A model generated the notes under the pieces. The model was not told where the DNA came from. It made no database searches and was given only the letters and a program-made list of their open reading frames with translations. A stretch of DNA of 51,088 bases from Streptomyces sp. AC558_RSS880. Lineage in GTDB: Bacteria; Actinomycetota; Actinomycetes; Streptomycetales; Streptomycetaceae. The stretch is from assembly GCF_019049255.1 (NCBI RefSeq), contig NZ_JAGMUJ010000053.1, positions 1 through 51,088 on the forward strand. The letters run 5' to 3'. Positions 1-8,403 of the stretch are shown here, piece by piece (positions within the stretch are counted from its first letter, which is position 1; each line of letters opens with the position of its first letter). The position numbers were made by a program, and so were the translations under genes.

Positions 1-25
1 CCGTCGCGTCCGGTGAGCGTTGCCG

Positions 26-448
26 TCAGACGAGGGACTCCACGGCGGCCGTGGCGAAGGCATGGTCCTGCTCCGGGGCGCCACCGCCGACACCGATCGC
101 GCCGATCAGCCGGCCGTCGCGCCGGACGGGTACGCCTCCGGCAATGAACAGCAGCGGCCGGTCAAGTGCGGTGGGCAGGGTGTGGAAGAGGCCTCCGGGC
201 TGCACGGCGTCCACGAGGTCGGCGGTCGGCGCGTTCAGCTGGAGCGCGGTGTACGCCTTGCGGGTGCTGGTCTCCCCGGAGATCAGCACGGCACGGTCGT
301 CCCGGCGGAAGGCGAGCAGATGCCCGCCCGCGTCGAGGACGGTGACGCTGACCGTGACGCCGGCCGCGTCCGCGGCCTGATACGCCGCGCTGACCAGGGC
401 TTCGGCCTCCGCGGTGGTGAGCGGGGTGACGGCGGTGGTGGTGCTCAT
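26..448 (-). CDS. GlcG/HbpS-like (DUF336) protein
   Basis: A 140-residue protein of the GlcG/HbpS family, small alpha/beta proteins of which some bind haem or act in redox sensing and others are uncharacterised. The family pattern is visible: an N-terminal helix rich in Ala, the segment VTVLDAGGHLLAFRRDD near residues 33-49, a central KAYTAL helix, and a C-terminal GAIGVGGG glycine loop. The chosen ATG at 448 has an AAGGAG ribosome site just upstream; a longer frame exists but its extra N-terminus is arginine/proline junk. There is no signal peptide, so it is probably cytoplasmic, unlike secreted HbpS. It lies 103 nt downstream of, and on the same strand as, the MFS gene, so the two may be co-transcribed. 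The exact ligand cannot be told from sequence. Confidence 0.85.
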   Translation of the reverse strand: MSTTTAVTPLTTAEAEALVSAAYQAADAAGVTVSVTVLDAGGHLLAFRRDDRAVLISGETSTRKAYTALQLNAPTADLVDAVQPGGLFHTLPTALDRPLLFIAGGVPVRRDGRLIGAIGVGGGAPEQDHAFATAAVESLV

Positions 449-551
449 GAGGGGGGGTTCTCCTTGCGGTACTCGGTGATGTCGGTGGTTCCGGGTGGGG
501 AACCGGCGGACGGAGGGACGGCCCTGGCCCCGCGTCTGCCGGTCCTGTGGG

Positions 552-1760
552 TCAGTGGGAGACGACGGTCCGCCGCTCGGTGAGCATCGGGTCGGCGAGC
601 ACGGTGCCGGGCGGGGTGTCGCGGCGCTCGAGAGCGGCCGAGACGAACGCCAGCACCAGGGCACTCGCGGCGAGAACGGCACCGACCCAGTTGGGTGCGG
701 TGTAGCCGAGGCCGGCCCCGATCACGAGGCCGCCGAGCCAGGCGGACAGCGCGTTGCCGAGGTTGAAGGCGCCGATGTTCAGGGCCGAGGCCAGGGTGGG
801 GGCGCCGTGCGCCTGGTCGAGGACCCGCTTCTGCAGGGGCGGCACCGTGGCGAATCCCAGGGCGCCGATGAGGGCGATGGTGACGGCGGCGGCGATCTTG
901 TTGTGCGCGGTCAGGGTGAAGAGCGCGAGGACGACGGCGAGGGCGCCCAGGGAGAGGTACAGCATGGGCATCAGGGCACGGTCCGCGTACCTGCCGCCGA
1001 TGAGGTTGCCGCCGACCATGCCGAGGCCGAAGAGGACCAGCAGCCAGGTCACGGAGCCGTCGGCGAAGCCGGCGACGCGCGTCATCATCGGCGCGATGTA
1101 GGTGATGGCCGCGAAGACGCCACCGAATCCCAGGACGGTCATCGCCATGGCGAGCAGGACCTGGACGTTCTTCAGGGCGGCCAGTTCGTGACGTAGCCGC
1201 ACGCCCTCGGCCTTGGGCATGTCGGGGACGAGCCTGGCGATGCCGGCCAGGCCGACGACGCCGAGGGCGGCGACGATGCCGAAGGTGACCCGCCAGCCGA
1301 TGGACTGGCCGACGAGCGTGCCCAGCGGAACGCCGACGACATTGGCGACGGTCAGTCCGGTGAACATCAGGGCGATGGCTCCGGCCTTCTTGTCCGGGGC
1401 GACCAGGTCGGCCGCGACCACCGAGCCGATACCGAAGAAGGCGCCGTGCGCCAGCGAGGCGACCACCCGCCCGGTCAGCATGAGGCCGAAGGACGGGGCC
1501 AGCGCGGAGAGCAGGTTCCCCGCGATGAACAGTCCCATCAGCAGCATCAGCATCCGCTTGCGGGAGACCCTGGTGCCGAGCACGGTCATCAGCGGGGCGC
1601 CGAACATGACGCCCAGCGCGTAGCCGGTCACCAGATAGCCGGCGGTGGGGATGGAGACACCGAAGTCACCCGCGACCTCGGGCAGCAAGCCCATGATCAC
1701 GAACTCCGTGGTTCCGATCCCGAAGGCCCCGATCGCGAGGGCCAGAAGCGCGAGAGGCAT
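552..1760 (-). CDS. MFS drug-efflux type transporter (DHA1/AraJ-like)
   Basis: A 402-residue, 12-segment Major Facilitator Superfamily protein. It begins directly with a hydrophobic segment and the signature GTTEFVIMGLLPEVA (about residues 16-30), typical of the AraJ/chloramphenicol-arabinose efflux branch. An MFS motif A-like GTRVSRKRMLML loop follows the second membrane segment. The ATG at 1760 is preferred because it opens the first membrane helix and has a GGGAAGG element upstream; the open frame runs far beyond, but with sequence unlike any transporter. It is divergent from the MarR-family gene at 1902, a common regulator/efflux pair, and the 141-nt gap between them should hold both promoters. 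Substrate unknown. Confidence 0.88.
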   Translation of the reverse strand: MPLALLALAIGAFGIGTTEFVIMGLLPEVAGDFGVSIPTAGYLVTGYALGVMFGAPLMTVLGTRVSRKRMLMLLMGLFIAGNLLSALAPSFGLMLTGRVVASLAHGAFFGIGSVVAADLVAPDKKAGAIALMFTGLTVANVVGVPLGTLVGQSIGWRVTFGIVAALGVVGLAGIARLVPDMPKAEGVRLRHELAALKNVQVLLAMAMTVLGFGGVFAAITYIAPMMTRVAGFADGSVTWLLVLFGLGMVGGNLIGGRYADRALMPMLYLSLGALAVVLALFTLTAHNKIAAAVTIALIGALGFATVPPLQKRVLDQAHGAPTLASALNIGAFNLGNALSAWLGGLVIGAGLGYTAPNWVGAVLAASALVLAFVSAALERRDTPPGTVLADPMLTERRTVVSH

Positions 1761-1901
1761 GGGGGAGAGACCTTCCCAGACGATTGCAGGAGCGCTTTGC
1801 GTGCCTCGACAATAATTGCAGACGCTGGCTACTTGCAAGCGCCGTATATTGCGGCCTTGCTCTACCCTGGTGTCAGCAGCTCCTGGACGGAGGAAACGCC
1901 C
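1761..1901. promoter_or_regulatory. Divergent MFS/marR promoter region with operator-like repeats
   Basis: This intergenic stretch separates the transporter and its presumed MarR repressor. It is locally AT-richer than its surroundings. It contains the perfect 8-bp palindrome CTTGCAAG (1832-1839) and related TTGC elements nearby (CAATAATTG at 1810-1818, ATATTGC at 1846-1852). MarR dimers usually bind imperfect palindromes of 16-20 bp in such gaps, so this is the likely operator, but the exact site is inference. Confidence 0.45.
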
Positions 1902-2366
1902 ATGACAGCCACGGACCCCGCGCTCACCGCCCTCGCTCAGGGCTGGTGCGCACTCTCCCTGCTGCACGGGAGGATCGAGGCCCACATCGAGCGCGTCCTT
2001 CAGGCCCGGCACGACCTGAGCGTGCGGGAGTACTCCCTGCTCGACGTACTGAGCCGGCAGCACGACGGCGACGGGGGCCATCTGCAGATGAAGCAGGTCG
2101 CCGACGCGGTCGTGCTCAGCCAGAGCGCCACCACGCGCCTGGTCACCCGTCTCGAGGACCGCGGACTGCTGGAGCGCTACCTGTGCCCCACCGACCGCCG
2201 GGGTATCTACACCAACGTCACCGAGGCCGGTCTCAAGCTGCTGGGTGAGGCACGGCCGACCAACGACACGGCCCTGCGCGAAGCCCTCGACACGGCGGCG
2301 GAGAACCCCGACCTCGCTCCCCTGGTCCGGGCCGTGGAGACACTGAAGGCGCCGGTGCCCGCGTAG
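1902..2366 (+). CDS. MarR-family transcriptional regulator
   Basis: A 154-residue winged-helix regulator. The MarR core is visible: a dimerisation helix at the N-terminus, the recognition helix region LSQSATTRLVTRLEDRGL (about residues 70-87), and the wing LCPTDRRGIYTNVTEAG (about 91-107). Start ATG 1902 has the strong ribosome site GGAGGAAA 6-13 nt upstream. It most likely represses itself and the divergent MFS gene and is released by a small molecule exported by that pump; this follows from gene context, not from a direct signal. The next gene (GNAT) starts 10 nt after its stop, so both are probably on one transcript. Confidence 0.9.
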   Translation: MTATDPALTALAQGWCALSLLHGRIEAHIERVLQARHDLSVREYSLLDVLSRQHDGDGGHLQMKQVADAVVLSQSATTRLVTRLEDRGLLERYLCPTDRRGIYTNVTEAGLKLLGEARPTNDTALREALDTAAENPDLAPLVRAVETLKAPVPA

Positions 2367-2375
2367 GGTGCCGGC

Positions 2376-2828
2376 ATGGAAGATCTGGAGATACGGGCCG
2401 CGGTCGCCGACGACGTTCCCGCGATCGTCGGCATGCTCGCGGACGACCCCCTGGGCGCGCAGCGCGAGTCGCCGGACGACCTCAGCCCGTACCTGTCCGC
2501 CCTGGAGCGGCTCAGCGCCGACCCGAACCAGCACCTGGTCGTCGCGGTCCGCGAAGGACGCGTCGTCGGCACGCTTCAGCTCACGGTCGTTCCCGGACTC
2601 TCCCGCCGCGGCGCCACCCGGTCGATCATCGAAGCGGTCCGCGTCCACGCGGACGAGCGCGGCAGCGGACTGGGAAGCCGGCTCGTCGAGTGGGCGATCG
2701 ACGCGTCCCGCCGCGAGGGCTGCCAACTGGTCCAGCTGACCTCCGACAACACCCGGACCGCTGCCCACCGCTTCTACGAGCGACTCGGCTTCACGGCCTC
2801 CCACGTGGGCTTCAAACTGCCGCTGTGA
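2376..2828 (+). CDS. GNAT-family N-acetyltransferase
   Basis: A 150-residue GNAT acyltransferase. The acetyl-CoA binding motif A is seen as VHADERGSGLGSRLVEW (about residues 90-106; the R-G-S-G-L-G loop holds the pyrophosphate), followed by motif B with NTRTAAHRFYERLGF (about 126-140), where the Tyr and the LGF end are typical. The substrate is not predictable. The gene follows marR with a 9-nt spacer and ends next to a palindrome that also carries a parS site. Confidence 0.9.
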   Translation: MEDLEIRAAVADDVPAIVGMLADDPLGAQRESPDDLSPYLSALERLSADPNQHLVVAVREGRVVGTLQLTVVPGLSRRGATRSIIEAVRVHADERGSGLGSRLVEWAIDASRREGCQLVQLTSDNTRTAAHRFYERLGFTASHVGFKLPL

Positions 2829-2838
2829 CGAAGGGGCC

Positions 2839-2866
2839 GGGTCCTGTTCCACGTGAAACAGGACCC
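2839..2866. terminator. Bidirectional terminator palindrome containing a parS-like site
   Basis: Two 10-nt arms, GGGTCCTGTT (2839-2848) and AACAGGACCC (2857-2866), pair perfectly around a parS core. The 14-mer GTTCCACGTGAAAC at 2846-2859 differs from the ParB site GTTTCACGTGAAAC at one position. The palindrome lies between the convergent GNAT (+) and beta-lactamase-like (-) genes, so it can act as a terminator for both strands and as a ParB site. Confidence 0.75.
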
Positions 2867-2891
2867 GCGTCCACTCCCTGGCGGCCGGGAG

Positions 2892-4280
2892 CTAGCCGAT
2901 ACCCCGCCATCCCTCCGGATCCACGCCGCCCGGCACAGGAGCCCCCTCGTCGTACGGCTGACGCGTGAACACGAACGAGCCCAGGTCGAGATGGCTCAGC
3001 GCCCCGTCCGACCGCCGTACGGGCTTCAGGAGTTCTCCGGCGTAGTAGCCCTCCAGGCCCACCCAGGTGCCGTCCTCCGTCGGGCGGAAACGCGAGCGTC
3101 GGCCGTTGCCGGACAACGGCTCCAACGAGACGAGGCCGTCGGCCGAGAGCCGGAGCGCGAACGCGGACGTCCCCCAGTACCACTGCCCCACCAGCTCCAG
3201 TGCCGCCGGATCCGCCTCTCGCAGCGGCTGCCAGGGAGCCGGGATACGCGGTTCCGCCTCGGCGACGATCCGGACGAGGTCGGCCGCGACCGTGAACGGC
3301 GCTGGCCCGGACGTGCAGTTGGCCAGGACCACCGCGCCCACGTCGTCCGCCACGCTGATCGTGAGGCAGGCGAGGAAGCCCGGCAGCGAACCCGTGTGCC
3401 CGACGAGGGAGCGTCCGTGCTGGTGACGGATCTCCATGCCCAGGCAGTACGCGTAGCCGCTCGCCACGTCCGCCGCCTCGACCGGCGCGGCCGGTGTCCT
3501 CATCTCCCGCAACGACTCGGCGCTCAGCACCCGTTCGTCGCCCTCGACCAGGAAGGCGGCGAAGCGCGCCAGATCACCTGCGGTGGACCACAGTTGTCCG
3601 GCGGGCGCCATCACCCCGAGATCCTCCAAGGGCTCGGGCAGCATCACATCGGCCCACGGATGCACCGCCCAGCCACCCGCGTGCGGCGCTTCCGCGCGCA
3701 CAGTCGTGCGACGCAGGCCCAGAGGTGCGAGTACTTCCCGCCGAAGCACCTCCTCCCACGGGGCACCGCGCAGCTTCTCGACCAGGGCGCCGAGCAACGC
3801 GTATCCGGGGTTCGAGTAGTGGAACCGCCGGCCGACGGGGTGCACCAGGGGCCGCTCGCCCAGCACGTCGGCGAGGCCTGGACGCAGGGACCCGGGGGTC
3901 CGTTCCCACCAGGGCCCGGGGGTCTCGGCGGCCAGCCCGCCGCTGTGGGCGAGCAGTTCGGCGACGGTCGCCCCGCCCACGCCCGTGTCCGGCAGGTGCT
4001 TCTCCAGCGGGTCGGCGAGATCGAGCGCTCCCTCGTCACGCAGCCGGAGCACCAGAACGGCGGTGAAGGTCTTGGTGATCGAACCGATCCGGTACTGCAC
4101 GTGCTCGTCCGGAGCATGTCCTTCCACCGACGTCCGCGCTCCCGTCCACACGGCCTTCCCGCCCCGCACCACGGCCGCGACGAGTGACGGCGCGCGTCCT
4201 TCGCTCTGGGCGACGGCGATCCTGTGCAGCAGCGCCCGCCGCGTACCGGGCAGCAGTTCTTCCTGATGAGGTGTCGTCAT
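2892..4280 (-). CDS. Serine beta-lactamase / class C-like hydrolase (Beta-lactamase family, PF00144)
   Basis: A 462-residue member of the serine beta-lactamase-like family that includes class C beta-lactamases, esterases and D-aminopeptidases. The three active-site elements are present: SITK (residues 67-70, nucleophile Ser67 and Lys70), YSN (155-157) and HTG (295-297). A C-terminal domain of about 120 residues follows, as in D-aminopeptidase-like members. No signal peptide is visible, so it appears cytoplasmic, which argues against a secreted antibiotic-degrading enzyme. The ATG has GAGGG just upstream. dnaB ends 23 nt upstream on the same strand, so this gene may be transcribed by read-through from dnaB. 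Real substrate unknown. Confidence 0.85.
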   Translation of the reverse strand: MTTPHQEELLPGTRRALLHRIAVAQSEGRAPSLVAAVVRGGKAVWTGARTSVEGHAPDEHVQYRIGSITKTFTAVLVLRLRDEGALDLADPLEKHLPDTGVGGATVAELLAHSGGLAAETPGPWWERTPGSLRPGLADVLGERPLVHPVGRRFHYSNPGYALLGALVEKLRGAPWEEVLRREVLAPLGLRRTTVRAEAPHAGGWAVHPWADVMLPEPLEDLGVMAPAGQLWSTAGDLARFAAFLVEGDERVLSAESLREMRTPAAPVEAADVASGYAYCLGMEIRHQHGRSLVGHTGSLPGFLACLTISVADDVGAVVLANCTSGPAPFTVAADLVRIVAEAEPRIPAPWQPLREADPAALELVGQWYWGTSAFALRLSADGLVSLEPLSGNGRRSRFRPTEDGTWVGLEGYYAGELLKPVRRSDGALSHLDLGSFVFTRQPYDEGAPVPGGVDPEGWRGIG

Positions 4281-4303
4281 GCCCTCAGTTCAGCAGGAAC
4301 GGA

Positions 4304-5779
4304 TCAGGTTTGTGCCATGTCCACGAAGCGCGAGTAGTGGCCCTGGAAGGCGACCGTGATCGTGGCCGTCGGACCGTTACGGTGCTTCGCCACGATCAGG
4401 TCCGCCTCACCCGCGCGCGGGGACTCCTTCTCGTAGGCGTCCTCGCGGTGCAGCAGGATGACCATGTCGGCGTCCTGCTCGATGGAACCGGACTCACGCA
4501 GGTCGGAGACCATCGGCTTCTTGTCCGTGCGCTGCTCGGGGCCACGGTTGAGCTGGGAGAGCGCGATGACCGGGATCTCCAGCTCCTTGGCGAGCAGCTT
4601 GAGGTTACGGGACATGTCCGAGACCTCCTGCTGACGGCTCTCGGACCGTTTACCGCCGGACTGCATCAGCTGGAGGTAGTCGATGACGACCAGCTTCAGG
4701 TCATTGCGCTGCTTGAGGCGACGGCACTTGGCGCGGATCTCCATCATCGACAGGTTCGGGGAGTCGTCGATGTAGAGCGGTGCCGCCGAGACGTCCGGCA
4801 TCCGGCGCGCCAGGCGGGTCCAGTCCTCGTCGGTCATCGTGCCGGAGCGCATGTGGTGCAGGGCGACCCGGGCCTCGGCGGACAGCAGGCGCATCGCGAT
4901 CTCGTTGCGCCCCATCTCGAGCGAGAAGATGACACTCGGCAGGTTGTTCTTGATGGAGGCGGCCCGCGCGAAGTCCAGGGCGAGCGTCGACTTGCCCATC
5001 GCGGGACGCGCGGCGATGACGATCATCTGTCCCGGGTGCAGGCCGTTGGTGAGCGAGTCGAAGTCGGTGAACCCGGTGGGCACCCCGGTCATCTCGCCGC
5101 TGCGCGATCCGATCGCCTCGATCTCGTCGAGCGCGCCCTCCATGATGTCGCCGAGCGGCAGGTAGTCCTCGCTGGTGCGCTGCTCGGTGACCGCGTAGAT
5201 CTCCGCCTGCGCGCGGTTGACGATCTCGTCGACGTCGTCGTCGGCCGCGTATCCCATCTGCGTGATGCGCGTGCCGGCCTCGACCAGGCGGCGCAGCACG
5301 GCACGCTCGTGCACGATCTCCGCGTAGTAGGCCGCGTTGGCCGCCGTGGGCACCGTCTGGACGAGGTTGTGCAGATACGAGGCCCCGCCGACCTTGTTGA
5401 TCTCACCGCGCTTGGTCAGCTCCGCGGCGATGGTGATGGGGTCGGCCGGCTCGCCCTTGGCGTAGACGTCGAGGATGGCCGTGTAGATGGTCTCGTGGGC
5501 CGGCTTGTAGAAGTCGTGGCCCTTGAGGACCTCGACGACGTCGGCGATGGCGTCCTTGGACAGCAGCATGCCGCCCAGCACGGACTGCTCGGCCTCGAGG
5601 TCCTGCGGCGGCACCCTTTCGAACGCGGAGCCTCCGCCGTCCCACACACCGTTGTCCCGGCCGCGGTCGTGCTGCTCGTCGCGGCCCCTGCCCCGGTCCT
5701 CGCGGCGCCGGGAAGCGGGCAGACGATCACTGGGTCCGCTCTCGGCCCACGGGTCGTCCAAGGGCTCGGAAATGCTCAC
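4304..5779 (-). CDS. dnaB: Replicative DNA helicase DnaB
   Basis: The 491-residue hexameric 5'-3' helicase of the replication fork. Order of parts: a charged, disordered N-terminus (1-50), the DnaB N-terminal helical domain (about 56-160), a linker helix, and the RecA-like ATPase core (about 230-491) with Walker A ARPAMGKS (257-264), Walker B-type VVIDYLQLM and a C-terminal SGSIEQDADMV segment. No intein interrupts it, unlike in several mycobacteria. The GTG start at 5779 has a strong GGAGGAGG ribosome site. The upstream 460-nt gap has a cluster of DnaA-box-like sequences, which suggests DnaA-linked control. The helicase operator DciA is encoded at 46193 in this window. Confidence 0.97.
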   Translation of the reverse strand: MSISEPLDDPWAESGPSDRLPASRRREDRGRGRDEQHDRGRDNGVWDGGGSAFERVPPQDLEAEQSVLGGMLLSKDAIADVVEVLKGHDFYKPAHETIYTAILDVYAKGEPADPITIAAELTKRGEINKVGGASYLHNLVQTVPTAANAAYYAEIVHERAVLRRLVEAGTRITQMGYAADDDVDEIVNRAQAEIYAVTEQRTSEDYLPLGDIMEGALDEIEAIGSRSGEMTGVPTGFTDFDSLTNGLHPGQMIVIAARPAMGKSTLALDFARAASIKNNLPSVIFSLEMGRNEIAMRLLSAEARVALHHMRSGTMTDEDWTRLARRMPDVSAAPLYIDDSPNLSMMEIRAKCRRLKQRNDLKLVVIDYLQLMQSGGKRSESRQQEVSDMSRNLKLLAKELEIPVIALSQLNRGPEQRTDKKPMVSDLRESGSIEQDADMVILLHREDAYEKESPRAGEADLIVAKHRNGPTATITVAFQGHYSRFVDMAQT

Positions 5780-6239
5780 CGAGCCACCTCCTCCCGTCCG
5801 CCGGAACGGACCTCGCCGTGCCTCTCTGTTCTACGGCACGGCACTGACAGATAAGAGGCCCAACTCCAGTTGTCGTGCGCCGGATTTGTGGCGTTTCTGA
5901 AACCGGTGGACGGAGCGAGCGCCGGACCACCGTAGGCCCGTCGGCACCGACAGCCAATCTGGTTATCCACAGGCCATGTGGACGACCGGCCCAATGCTGT
6001 GGAGAACTCGGCGAAACCTGTGCACGAGCCGGTGGACAGCCCTGTGAACAAGCCCGCACCTTTGACGCCGACAAGGCTTTGACCTGCGAGTTCATCGTCC
6101 ACCGGCTGTGCAGAAGAAAAAGTTTCCCAGTCGGATCAAGATCGGTTCATGCGGTGTACGCAAGCCCACACCCAGAGCCACAAAGTAAGGGTCTCCAAAG
6201 CTTTGCATCTCTTACCTGTGGACGATTAGATTGGTGCAC
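5780..6239. promoter_or_regulatory. dnaB/MATE intergenic region with a DnaA-box cluster
   Basis: A 460-nt gap without a convincing gene. It carries several 9-mers like the DnaA box (TTGTCCACA/TTATCCACA): a perfect TTATCCACA at 5963-5971 (+); TCGTCCACA at 5977-5985 (-) and 6217-6225 (-); TTCTCCACA at 5998-6006 (-); TTGTTCACA at 6043-6051 (-); and weaker ones at 6019-6027, 6031-6039, 6095-6103 and 6107-6115. It lies upstream of dnaB and also covers the start of the divergent MATE gene. It may bind DnaA to control dnaB or to titrate DnaA. Promoters for both flanking genes must lie here but I cannot place them surely. Confidence 0.6.
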
Positions 6240-7577
6240 ATGACACAGGCCCCCGCGCGGCCCGGAGCCGCTCGACGGCAGCATGACCGCGAGATCGTCA
6301 TGCTGGCAGTCCCCGCCTTCGGCGCCCTCGTCGCCGAGCCGCTCTTCGTCATGGCGGACAGCGCCATCGTCGGCCATCTGGGCACGGCACAGCTCGCCGG
6401 TCTCGGCGTCGCCTCGGCCCTCCTGATGACCGCCGTCAGCGTCTTCGTCTTCCTGGCCTACGCCACCACGGCCGCCGTAGCCCGGCGCGTCGGAGCCGGC
6501 GACCTCCCGTCGGCCATCCGCCAGGGCATCGACGGAATCTGGCTGGCCCTGCTCCTCGGCGCCACCGTCATGGCCGTCGTCCTGCCCACGGCACCCGCCC
6601 TCGTGGACCTCTTCGGCGCCTCCGACACAGCGGCCCCCTACGCGACCACCTATCTGCGGATCTCCGCACTCGGCATACCGGCCATGCTGATCGTGCTCGC
6701 CGCGACCGGTGTCCTCCGCGGACTGCAGAACACCAGGACACCGCTCTACGTCGCCCTCGCCGGCTTCATCGCCAACGGTGTGCTCAATGTCGCGCTGGTC
6801 TACGGCGCCGGCCTCGGCATCGCGGGCTCCGCCTGGGGCACCGTCATCGCCCAGTGCGGCATGGCCGCGGTCTATCTGGCCGTGGTGCTGCGCGGGGCGC
6901 GCAGGCACGGGGCATCGCTGCGGCCGGACGCCGCGGGCATCAGGGCGTCCGCCCAAGCGGGCGTTCCGCTGCTGGTGCGCACCCTCTCACTCCGGGCGAT
7001 CCTGATGATCACGACAGCCGTCGCCGCACGTCTCGGCGACTCCGACATCGCGGCCCACCAGATCATCCTCTCCCTGTGGAGCCTGCTCGCCTTCGCGCTG
7101 GACGCCATCGCCATCGCCGGGCAGGCCATCATCGGGCGTTATCTGGGTGCCGGCGACGTCCGGGGTGCCCGTGAGGCATGCCGCCGCATGGTCGAGTGGG
7201 GCATCGCGGTCGGTGTCGTCCTCGGCGTCCTGGTGGTGCTCGCCCGACCGGTCTTCCTGCCCCTGTTCACCAGTGACGCCACGGTCACGGACGCTGCCCT
7301 GCCCGCCCTGGTGCTGGTGGCGTTGTCCCAGCCGATCTGCGGCATCGTCTTCGTCCTGGACGGGGTCCTGATGGGCGCGGGCGACGGACCGTATCTGGCC
7401 TGGGCGATGCTGCTGACCCTCGCGGTGTTCACTCCCGCCGCCCTGCTGGTTCCCTCGCTCGGGGGCGGACTCACCGCGCTGTGGGCCACGATGACGCTCA
7501 TGATGACCGTGCGGATGCTGACCCTGTGGCTCCGTACTCGCTCCGGCCGCTGGATCGTCACGGGTGCCGCACGCTGA
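6240..7577 (+). CDS. MATE-family multidrug/toxin exporter (DinF-like)
   Basis: A 445-residue, 12-helix MATE transporter of the DinF/NorM type, expected to export organic cations or drugs using an ion gradient. Seen directly: the N-terminal segment VMLAVPAFGALVAEPLF and repeat motifs such as DSAIVGHLGTAQLAGLGVA (residues about 40-58), and a second-half repeat with AHQIILSLWSLLAFALDAIA. The ATG at 6240 gives the usual MATE N-terminus; GTG 6234 or TTG 6231 in frame are possible. No clear ribosome site precedes it, so translation may be leaderless or weak. It is divergent from dnaB across the DnaA-box cluster. Substrate unknown. Confidence 0.9.
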   Translation: MTQAPARPGAARRQHDREIVMLAVPAFGALVAEPLFVMADSAIVGHLGTAQLAGLGVASALLMTAVSVFVFLAYATTAAVARRVGAGDLPSAIRQGIDGIWLALLLGATVMAVVLPTAPALVDLFGASDTAAPYATTYLRISALGIPAMLIVLAATGVLRGLQNTRTPLYVALAGFIANGVLNVALVYGAGLGIAGSAWGTVIAQCGMAAVYLAVVLRGARRHGASLRPDAAGIRASAQAGVPLLVRTLSLRAILMITTAVAARLGDSDIAAHQIILSLWSLLAFALDAIAIAGQAIIGRYLGAGDVRGAREACRRMVEWGIAVGVVLGVLVVLARPVFLPLFTSDATVTDAALPALVLVALSQPICGIVFVLDGVLMGAGDGPYLAWAMLLTLAVFTPAALLVPSLGGGLTALWATMTLMMTVRMLTLWLRTRSGRWIVTGAAR

Positions 7578-7579
7578 CC

Positions 7580-7593
7580 GTTTCACGTGGAAC
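7580..7593. promoter_or_regulatory. parS-like ParB site (one mismatch)
   Basis: GTTTCACGTGGAAC matches the 14-bp ParB palindrome at 13 of 14 positions. It starts 3 nt after the MATE stop codon and is followed at once by a terminator hairpin. Confidence 0.75.
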
Positions 7594-7599
7594 ACGGCG

Positions 7600-7633
7600 A
7601 TGGGGGCCGCACCCCGAAGGGTGCGGCCCCCAT
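7600..7633. terminator. Bidirectional terminator between MATE gene and rplI
   Basis: A perfect 15-bp stem (7600-7614 with 7619-7633) closed by a CGAA tetraloop. It separates the convergent MATE (+) and ribosomal operon (-). There is no long T tract, as is common in Streptomyces. Confidence 0.85.
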
Positions 7634-7659
7634 GCTCACTGCTTCAGCGAGCGCGGCAC

Positions 7660-8106
7660 TCAGCCGGCGACGACCTCGATGCTGACCTTGGCGGCCACCT
7701 CGGGGTGCAGACGCACGGACGTCTCGTGGGCGCCCAGCGTCTTGATCGGCGAGCCCAGCTCGATGCGGCGCTTGTCGACCTCGGGACCACCGGCGGACTT
7801 GATCGCCGAAGCGATGTCGGCCGGGGTGACGGAACCGAAGAGACGACCGGCGTCGCCGGAGCGGACGGCCAGGCGGACCTTGACGCCCTCGAGCTGGGCC
7901 TTCACCTGGTTGGCCTGCTCGATGGTCTGGATCTCGTGGATCTTGCGAGCACGGCGGATCTGCTCGACGTCCTTCTCGCCACCCTTGGTCCAGCGGATCG
8001 CGAGCTTCCGCGGAACCAGGTAGTTGCGAGCGTAACCGTCCTTGACGTCGACGACGTCGCCCGCGGCACCGAGGCCGGAGACCTCGTGGGTGAGGATGAT
8101 CTTCAT
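7660..8106 (-). CDS. rplI: 50S ribosomal protein L9
   Basis: A 148-residue L9, the usual length. The N-terminal rRNA-binding domain has the conserved opening MKIILTHEVSGLGAAGDVVDVKDG with GYARNYLVPRKLA (about 24-36); a long linker helix (about 40-75) leads to the C-terminal domain ending in VSIEVVAG. It is the last gene of the rpsF-ssb-rpsR-rplI operon, 18 nt after rpsR, and ends at a strong terminator. Confidence 0.98.
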   Translation of the reverse strand: MKIILTHEVSGLGAAGDVVDVKDGYARNYLVPRKLAIRWTKGGEKDVEQIRRARKIHEIQTIEQANQVKAQLEGVKVRLAVRSGDAGRLFGSVTPADIASAIKSAGGPEVDKRRIELGSPIKTLGAHETSVRLHPEVAAKVSIEVVAG

Positions 8107-8124
8107 GAGTCGGTCACCCTTCCC

Positions 8125-8361
8125 TTATCGCGCGGTGGAGGTGTAGGGCAGCAGCGCCATCTCACGGCTGTTCTTGACGGCCGTGGCGACGTCACGCTGG
8201 TGCTGCGTGCAGTTGCCGGTCACGCGGCGGGCACGGATCTTGCCGCGGTCGGAAATGAACTTCCGCAGCATGTTCGTGTCCTTGTAGTCCACGTACGTGA
8301 CCTTGTCCTTGCAGAATGCGCAGACCTTCTTCTTAGGCTTGCGCACAGGCGGCTTCGCCAT
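8125..8361 (-). CDS. rpsR: 30S ribosomal protein S18
   Basis: A 78-residue S18. It carries cysteines at C14 and C17 (CAFC) and C51/H54 (NCTQH), so it is the zinc-binding C+ type; actinobacteria often keep a second, zinc-free copy elsewhere for zinc starvation. The conserved SDRGKIRARRVTGNC block is seen. CAGGAGA serves as ribosome site. S18 pairs with S6, encoded two genes upstream, in the 30S platform. Confidence 0.98.
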   Translation of the reverse strand: MAKPPVRKPKKKVCAFCKDKVTYVDYKDTNMLRKFISDRGKIRARRVTGNCTQHQRDVATAVKNSREMALLPYTSTAR

Positions 8362-8403
8362 GATGTTTCTCCTGTGTGATCAAGAAGTGTGGGTACGGCC
8401 CGC

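Noticed and set aside
4304..5779. Search for an intein in DnaB, also in the visible part of GyrA
   Set aside because: Both proteins are continuous and of normal length; no intein blocks.
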